Source: Bacilli bacterium
GTDB taxonomy: Bacteria; Bacillota_I; Bacilli_A; RF39; UBA660
Direction of reading: 5' to 3'
DNA: 64,000 nt
NCBI GenBank assembly: GCA_017436345.1
Contig: JAFSDH010000001.1
Location: 62,001 to 126,000 of the forward strand
Shown piece by piece: positions 58,996 to 64,000 of the stretch. The notes under the pieces are model-generated. The model ran no database searches and was not told the DNA's origin. It saw nothing but the letters and a program-made list of their open reading frames with translations. Position 1 is the first letter of the stretch. Every line of letters begins with the position of its first letter. Position numbers and translations under genes: made by a program.

Positions 58996-59010
58996 TGTAA
59001 AATATTTACA
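58996..59010. promoter_or_regulatory. Palindrome TGTAAA-ATA-TTTACA in the surface protein/sortase divergent region
   Basis: A perfect inverted repeat with a three-base centre, midway in the 172-base gap between divergent genes. Possibly an operator for one or both. Its half-site TGTAAA recurs upstream of rpoZ and of the gene at 47797. Confidence 0.5.
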
Positions 59011-59085
59011 TTTATACTTATCTCAAAATATTGTTTATGTTTTTTTTATATGATAAGATATTTATATAATAAGGAGGGATAGTTT

Positions 59086-60720
59086 ATGCATAAAATTTTA
59101 ATTGAAGTTAAAAGAAATACATTATCTTTTTCCTTATATGATTCTAAAAAGAAAGTGGAAAATTTAAATAATACTAATGTTATTAATACTGAAAAAATGG
59201 TTTTTAGTGATAATTATATTAATGATAATTTAGATTTAGTTGTTTCTTTTTTTAATCTAGTAGTTTTGAAGAAAAATATAAATAAAGTAATTGTATCTAT
59301 TAATGCTATATTTCCTTTAGTATTTAGAATTATAAATAATATTTCTAATATTAAAAATGTCATTTTATTAGAAGATAAAGCTATTAGTTGTATAATATTT
59401 GAACATTTATTAGAAAGTAATTATATAGAAAATTTTGAATGTTATTCAATATCTTCTTTTATGTATGATAAATTAGATATTGAAAAGGAAATGGTTGTTA
59501 AATCTAGATGTGAAGTTTTATTTGTTAGTAAATTTATGGAAGAAAATGAATTTAATACTTATTCTGATGTTTATTATAAGAAAAGTATTAATGTTAGCAA
59601 TAAATTAGATAAGTACGATAAAGATGATATAGAGTCTTTCTTTAGATTTAATAATAAAATTAGGGTTATAAATTTATATTTAGTTAGTAAAGATTTAGTT
59701 AATTATATTATTGATATGATAGAAAAGTATAATAAGAAAAATGTAAAGATTCTTCTTCATCAAGAAGATGATGAAAGAGAAATTATTACTCTAGCTGATG
59801 ATACAATTAATTCTAATAAGAAATTATTTAAGAATAATAATATTAAACTTAAAGTATCTTATACAAAGGAATATCGTGATAAGAATACTATGAAACAAGT
59901 AAATTTAAATTTCTTTAGATTTATTCTTATATTATTTATAATATTAGCTATTTTGATTGGTGTTATATTTTCGATTAAATATAAGGAAGATACTGATGAA
60001 ATTAATACAGAGATGGATGAGTTAAATGAAGCTATTGATTTAAATCAAATAGATGAGTTTATTGCTGAGGAAGAAGATATAATTATTGAAGATGAAGAAG
60101 AAAAACAACCTAGTAAAAATACTAGTGGTAATAGTGGGTATGTAAGTCCTTATTATAGAAAGTTTTCACAGGTTTTCGATGATTTAATCAAAATCAATGA
60201 TGAGACTGTAGGATGGTTAAAAGTAAATAATACTAAGATTAATTATCCAGTTACGCAACATAGTGATAATGATTATTATTTAAATTATAGTTATTATAAG
60301 AAGAAAAATAGTCATGGATGGATATTTATGGATTATCGAAATAAAATTGATATTTTGGATAAAAATACTATTATTTATGGTCACAGAAATAGTAAAGGGT
60401 TAATGTTTGGTACTTTAAAAAATGTATTAGAAAAAAGTTGGTATACTAATAAAAATAATCAGGTAATTACTTTTAATACTTTAAATCAAGATATGAAATG
60501 GCAAATTTTTTCTATATATACTTTAAAAAATACTAATGATTATTTAATAACTAATTTTTCTAGTGATACTACATATACTAATTTTATTTCTAAAATAAAG
60601 GGAAGAAGTATTTATGATTTTGGAGTTGAAGTAGATGTTGATGATAATATTTTAACTTTATCTACTTGTTATAATGGTCCAGAACATAGATTAGTAGTTC
60701 ATGCAAAGTTAATAAAATAA
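59086..60720 (+). CDS. Class B sortase with large N-terminal unknown domain
   Basis: 544 residues, about twice the usual size; start after AAGGAGGGATAGTTT. Residues 1-~275 form an unrecognised soluble domain (ILIEVKRNTLSFSLYDSKKK; NVKILLHQEDDEREIITLAD). One helix (~285-307) and an acidic linker (EEEDIIIEDEEEKQPSKNTS) lead to the sortase (~355-544): VGWLKVNNTKINYPVTQ, TIIYGHRNSKG (His433), LTLSTCYNGPEHRLVVHA (Cys528, Arg535). With a single helix, the N-terminal part would be cytoplasmic and the sortase outside, suggesting cytoplasmic sensing or recruitment. Probable substrate: the divergent NPKTG protein. Confidence 0.9.
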   Translation: MHKILIEVKRNTLSFSLYDSKKKVENLNNTNVINTEKMVFSDNYINDNLDLVVSFFNLVVLKKNINKVIVSINAIFPLVFRIINNISNIKNVILLEDKAISCIIFEHLLESNYIENFECYSISSFMYDKLDIEKEMVVKSRCEVLFVSKFMEENEFNTYSDVYYKKSINVSNKLDKYDKDDIESFFRFNNKIRVINLYLVSKDLVNYIIDMIEKYNKKNVKILLHQEDDEREIITLADDTINSNKKLFKNNNIKLKVSYTKEYRDKNTMKQVNLNFFRFILILFIILAILIGVIFSIKYKEDTDEINTEMDELNEAIDLNQIDEFIAEEEDIIIEDEEEKQPSKNTSGNSGYVSPYYRKFSQVFDDLIKINDETVGWLKVNNTKINYPVTQHSDNDYYLNYSYYKKKNSHGWIFMDYRNKIDILDKNTIIYGHRNSKGLMFGTLKNVLEKSWYTNKNNQVITFNTLNQDMKWQIFSIYTLKNTNDYLITNFSSDTTYTNFISKIKGRSIYDFGVEVDVDDNILTLSTCYNGPEHRLVVHAKLIK

Positions 60721-60743
60721 AAAGAATCTCAAAGATTCTTTTT
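60719..60743. terminator. Bidirectional terminator between sortase and DUF3137-like genes
   Basis: AAAAAGAATCT (60719-60729) and AGATTCTTTTT (60733-60743) around CAA. Confidence 0.85.
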
Positions 60744-61771
60744 TATTTGCTATTATTCATAATTGTTACTATTTCAAATAGTTTATATATTTCTGTAAAT
60801 ATTTTATAGATATTATCTAGTTCTTTTTCTTTATTTCTTATTGGAGATAAATTTTTATTTAATATTTCTTCAAAGGTAAAGTTTTCAATAAACATAGAAT
60901 ATCTTCCATCATTTTTAAAAATAATATATTTTTTATTGTTTAATATTTTTTCTAATTCATTTATATGTTCCATCATAGTAAGAGTAAGTGTCATTCTAGC
61001 TTTTATTTCGTCGTTAGTATATACACTATATTTTTTAGAAAAGTCTAGGTTTTCTAATTTTACTTCGGTATCACATAAATCATAGTATTTATTTATTTTA
61101 TTATTAATAATAGTTGTTTTTAAAGTATTAGGAATTATTTGAATTAAATTACTATTTTTTTTAGGATTATCTGATCCTATATAGCATCCAGTAAATATAT
61201 CTTTTTTCTTTTTAGCTTTATAAGATCTTAAGAATTTTTTATTCCCAATATAAAAATATTCTTGTTTTTGTTTTTCGATATAGGTAAATATATTCATATC
61301 TGCAAGTATTAATGTTTTATCATCAATGTGAGTTTGAATATAATTAGCACCGGTATACTCGACGTTTTTTAAATTAAATAGATTAGTTTTTTCGAAAGAT
61401 ACTTTACTAATTCTATTATTTGGTAAAACAGATGAGGTATCATCTCCAGATATTAGAGTAATGATATCATCTAATATTTTATATTTTATTTGATTTAATA
61501 TAATCTTACTATTATCTTTGTGAGAACTTTTTAAAAAGAAATATATTCCTATATTATAAGTAATAGTAATTACTATGAAAAAGAATATATATTTTAATTG
61601 AAAAAAGAATATCCATAATAAAATAGTTGGTATAAGAGAAAATATTATTATTGATGTTATTAAATTGAAATGATTTTTTTTAATATACTTTTCTATTTCT
61701 AAATAATATTCATCTAATATGTCTTTATATAAATCATAATAAAAATTTTTAAATAGTTCTTTTTTATTCAT
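60743..61771 (-). CDS. DUF3137-like membrane protein, LemA partner
   Basis: 342 residues. N-terminal cytoplasmic helix, two membrane helices (~38-85; LITSIIIFSLIPTILLWIFFF and IFFFIVITITYNIGIYFFL), then a soluble domain (~100-340) with NRISKVSFEKTNLF, GANYIQTHIDDKTLILADM and GCYIGSDNPKKNSN. The layout resembles DUF3137 proteins, often found next to lemA. Its start overlaps the lemA stop by 8 bases, so the pair is co-translated. Function unknown. Confidence 0.7.
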   Translation of the reverse strand: MNKKELFKNFYYDLYKDILDEYYLEIEKYIKKNHFNLITSIIIFSLIPTILLWIFFFQLKYIFFFIVITITYNIGIYFFLKSSHKDNSKIILNQIKYKILDDIITLISGDDTSSVLPNNRISKVSFEKTNLFNLKNVEYTGANYIQTHIDDKTLILADMNIFTYIEKQKQEYFYIGNKKFLRSYKAKKKKDIFTGCYIGSDNPKKNSNLIQIIPNTLKTTIINNKINKYYDLCDTEVKLENLDFSKKYSVYTNDEIKARMTLTLTMMEHINELEKILNNKKYIIFKNDGRYSMFIENFTFEEILNKNLSPIRNKEKELDNIYKIFTEIYKLFEIVTIMNNSK

Positions 61772-62330
61772 CGTTATTCATCCACTTTTTTAATTCTTTT
61801 TCTTCTTCTTTTATTTCAAATAATGGGTATTTTTTATATCCTAATATAAATGTAAGTATATTTATAGGTATTATTTTTATAAATATATTATAATCTGTAA
61901 CATGGGCATTATATGTTCTTCTAGCTGCAGATATTTGATCCTCAATATCATTAAGTATTGTTTGTAGTTGGATAAAATTAATATTACTTTTTAATTCAGG
62001 GTAGTTTTCTGATAATAACATAATTGAGTTGATTTCTTGATTTAATTCAGTATTTATTTTAAATTTATCTTCATCTGTTTTAGAATTTAAACCTTTTGTT
62101 CGTAAATTTGTTATTTTTTCAAAAGTATCTTTTTCGTGTTTTGTATATGCTTTAATTACTTTTACTAAGTTTGGTAATAAATCGTATCTTTTTTTTAGCA
62201 TTATATCCATACTACTATAAGCATTTAAAATATTATTCTTTTTAATAGTTATTTTATTTATAAGAATAAAAATAATTATTAAAATAACTATTATTATAAA
62301 AAAACATATATATAAGTTTATATTATCCAT
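61764..62330 (-). CDS. lemA: LemA family protein
   Basis: 188 residues from the ATG at 62330 (GGTGAATGAT upstream). One N-terminal helix (YICFFIIIVILIIIFILI), then the LemA helical bundle: NNILNAYSSMDIMLKKRYDLLPNLVKVIKAYTKHE, LMLLSENYPELKS..., LQTILNDIEDQISAARRTYNAHVTDYN. The NxLVxxVKxYxxHE and E..I.AARRxYN motifs are family hallmarks. Membrane-anchored with the bundle outside in described members; role unclear. First gene of a two-gene minus-strand operon with TGTTATAAT as promoter. Confidence 0.9.
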   Translation of the reverse strand: MDNINLYICFFIIIVILIIIFILINKITIKKNNILNAYSSMDIMLKKRYDLLPNLVKVIKAYTKHEKDTFEKITNLRTKGLNSKTDEDKFKINTELNQEINSIMLLSENYPELKSNINFIQLQTILNDIEDQISAARRTYNAHVTDYNIFIKIIPINILTFILGYKKYPLFEIKEEEKELKKWMNNDE

Positions 62331-62446
62331 ATCATTCACCAATTTAATTATAACATATCTGTTTGTTTTTTTTGATATTAAAATGTATTATTGAAAAAAG
62401 ATATTCTTTGTGCTAGTATATATAACGCTTTAAGAGGTGTTCTATT

Positions 62447-63625
62447 ATGAAAAAAGAAGATATGAAGCAGTATTTTTTTGATAATATAGTTTCTTATTTA
62501 AATGATTTGTTGCTTAAGGAAAATTCAAAAACTGGGTTTAATCCAAATAGGAGACGTATTGAAGAGACTTTATATATTATGAGAGAATTTTATGATGATG
62601 AACGTTATTTTAATAAATTTCATGAGTCTTTTATGAATATATATAATTCTGATAGGGTGTGTAGTTTTCGTAATTCGATTTTTTTAAATAGAATTTTTCA
62701 TTCTTATTTTATAAATTTATTTTTAATTATGAAAGGATATCAATATCATCGAAAGAATAATGATTATGATAGTTTTTGTGCAGTTGTTGATGATATTAAT
62801 CCTGTTGATATTAATGATTATTATTTGGATAGTTCTTCTTTTGATTGTATTAAAAAAGAGTTTTATTTATCGTTATGTGAAAAATTAGTTAGTTTTAATA
62901 ATTATAAAGATATGAATAATTTACGTAATATGGTTAAAAAAGTCGTTTTATTTGATGATGATGAAAATGATTTAGAAAAGATGAATGTACTTATTAATAT
63001 ATCAAAAAATTCTAATATAGATAGTGAAGTAGTAGAAGCACTTTTAGAAGATAATACGTATTATTATAGTGACTTAGTAGTAAGTAAAGATAGGTTCTTT
63101 TATATAAATAAAAAATTAAAGGAATGTATTGAAAATGATAGAATTAGATATGATATTTTTATGATGATTTCTAGTTTAGATAAAGAAATATTTTTAGATA
63201 AGAGTGATAGATTTAAAAAAGTTATTGATATTGTTTTTGATAGTGATAGTTATGATGAGTTATTAAAAAAAATAATTTTTTTAGGGTCAAATAAAGATAA
63301 ATCTTTAGATAGTATAATTACTAATTTAAAAAGTATTAAGAGTCAATATATGGGAATAGATGTTATTTATCCTTTTGATTTATCGTTTATTAATTTGCCT
63401 AGTAAACCAACTAGTATAATTGAAAGAATGAAGAAAGCTTATTTAAATATTAATAGTAGTATTTCTTTAGATGAGATAGATTTTTTATATCGAAATTCTA
63501 ATGATTTATATAGTTTTGTTAATCAATTTAATCATATTTACAAAGAAGAAAGTAAAGTAGAAGAAGATAAAGAAGGAAAAATAAAAGAAAAAAGATTTTG
63601 GTCATTATTTGGAAGAGTAAAATAG
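62447..63625 (+). CDS. Unknown helical cytoplasmic protein
   Basis: 392 residues after AAGAGGTGTTCTATT. Not recognised. Predicted mostly helical, rich in Asp, Asn, Tyr and Lys; NPNRRRIEETLYIMREFYDDERY near the N-terminus and ISLDEIDFLYRNSNDLYSFVNQF near the C-terminus. A Lys/Glu-rich tail ends RFWSLFGRVK. No signal, membrane helix, cysteine cluster or catalytic motif evident. Confidence 0.7.
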   Translation: MKKEDMKQYFFDNIVSYLNDLLLKENSKTGFNPNRRRIEETLYIMREFYDDERYFNKFHESFMNIYNSDRVCSFRNSIFLNRIFHSYFINLFLIMKGYQYHRKNNDYDSFCAVVDDINPVDINDYYLDSSSFDCIKKEFYLSLCEKLVSFNNYKDMNNLRNMVKKVVLFDDDENDLEKMNVLINISKNSNIDSEVVEALLEDNTYYYSDLVVSKDRFFYINKKLKECIENDRIRYDIFMMISSLDKEIFLDKSDRFKKVIDIVFDSDSYDELLKKIIFLGSNKDKSLDSIITNLKSIKSQYMGIDVIYPFDLSFINLPSKPTSIIERMKKAYLNINSSISLDEIDFLYRNSNDLYSFVNQFNHIYKEESKVEEDKEGKIKEKRFWSLFGRVK

Positions 63626-63646
63626 TTATTTATTTTATGCATTTGT

Positions 63647-63675
63647 TTGACATATTTTTTTTCTATTGATATATT
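63647..63675 (+). promoter_or_regulatory. Promoter of the right-edge gene
   Basis: TTGACA (63647-63652), 17-base spacer, TATATT (63670-63675) with extended TG. The only perfect -35 hexamer noted in the window. Confidence 0.75.
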
Positions 63676-63709
63676 AAATTAAGATAGATAATTGTTTATG
63701 GAGGATAAA

Positions 63710-64000
63710 ATGAAAGATTTAGATAAGAGAGATATGCCTACGCATTTAATTGTTTTAGCACTTATCTTTATATTTCCTTTAGGTATATATTATATTGTTT
63801 TAAAAACAGAGAAGTATTTAAAAAATATTAAGAGAAATGTTAAGTATTTGAAAACTTGTGGATATATAGGTCTATTTTTTGTCGTTATGTATTTTATATT
63901 AAATTATGATTTGTATGTTTCTTTAATTGATAGTCATATGTCTTTAGATATGTATTCTTTTAAATTTATATATATATATTTGTTTGTACTTATGATTACG
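63710..64000 (+). CDS. Membrane protein of unknown function (3' partial)
   Basis: 97 codons, open to the right edge; start set by GGAGGATAAA. After a charged N-terminus (KDLDKRDMPTHL) comes a helix (IVLALIFIFPLGIYYIVLK), a basic segment (EKYLKNIKRNVKYLK) and two more hydrophobic stretches (YIGLFFVVMYFIL; FIYIYLFVLMI). The first helix with FPLGIYY resembles small membrane-anchor modules seen at the start of many Bacillota proteins. The rest is outside the window. Confidence 0.7.
   Translation, partial: MKDLDKRDMPTHLIVLALIFIFPLGIYYIVLKTEKYLKNIKRNVKYLKTCGYIGLFFVVMYFILNYDLYVSLIDSHMSLDMYSFKFIYIYLFVLMIT

Noticed and set aside
1-64000. CRISPR arrays, insertion sequences, prophage, tRNA or rRNA genes
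   Set aside because: No regularly spaced repeats with unique spacers, transposase motifs, integrase or structural RNA patterns were seen on either strand.

Overview
The window is a compact, very AT-rich bacterial chromosome segment (roughly a quarter to 30% G+C by eye) with about 65 protein genes, short gaps, and U-tailed hairpins between most transcription units. The lineage looks like a low-GC, spore-forming Bacillota, probably an uncultured anaerobic gut type. Evidence: SpoIIAA, sigma-F, SpoVAC/D/E and two YjcZ-like micro-proteins; a SufCDSUB Fe-S operon; an oxygen-sensitive class III ribonucleotide reductase; Gram-positive wall genes (sortase, D,D-carboxypeptidases, CsbB/YfhO pair, lipoproteins); AGGTGAT-type ribosome sites; and promoters dominated by an extended -10 of the form TGnTATAAT. 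TGA is a true stop (spoVAD overlaps spoVAE at ATGA) and Trp is TGG, so this is not a Mycoplasma-code genome. I see no tRNA, rRNA, CRISPR, insertion sequence or phage gene.

Layout. 0-10.4 kb: envelope polysaccharide genes (polymerase-glycosyltransferase fusion, Alg14/Alg13-like pair, CsbB-like/YfhO-like divergent pair), a CNNM/CBS protein, rpoZ, recX and a PrsA-like lipoprotein. 10.5-16.2 kb: two tiny sporulation-type membrane peptides, a HIT hydrolase and the suf operon (sufC-D-S-U-unknown-B). 16.3-25.4 kb: short SSB, sugar-phosphate isomerase-like protein, Ca2+ P-type ATPase, stand-alone GlmU acetyltransferase half, pyrimidine-nucleoside phosphorylase, two D,D-carboxypeptidases and a phosphoesterase. 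25.4-29.8 kb: a two-gene unit of an FHA-FHA-ABC transporter and a transmembrane Ser/Thr kinase with a cysteine-repeat ectodomain. 29.8-40.5 kb: preQ1-I riboswitch with queuosine-precursor transporter, Nudix hydrolase, an atypical kinase-like protein, MarR plus heterodimeric ABC exporter plus RDD protein, and a coupled pair of a polytopic protein and a Cys-cluster protein.

40.6-44.2 kb: a rearranged spoIIA-spoVA locus: spoIIAA is followed directly by sigF with no spoIIAB between them, then a CPBP protease, then spoVAC-AD-AE. 44.3-53.4 kb: ScpA/ScpB, MscS, several lineage-specific envelope proteins, a membrane-anchored C39-like peptidase with a partner lipoprotein, hemolysin III, an RluA-type pseudouridine synthase and a glucosaminidase. 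53.4-57.0 kb: a 515-base AT-rich leader and the anaerobic ribonucleotide reductase operon, in which the glycyl-radical tail of NrdD is encoded by its own 56-residue gene between nrdD and nrdG. 57.0-64.0 kb: PHP phosphoesterase, an NPKTG surface protein divergent from a class B sortase with a large unknown cytoplasmic domain, a LemA/DUF3137-like pair, an unknown helical protein and a gene cut by the right edge.

The most notable points are the split NrdD, the FHA-ABC/kinase pair, the missing spoIIAB, the stand-alone GlmU half (a second domain fission), an unknown gene inside the suf operon, and a roughly 10-bp-phased array of TGTAA motifs in front of rpoZ. All family calls are by motif recognition, without database searches.
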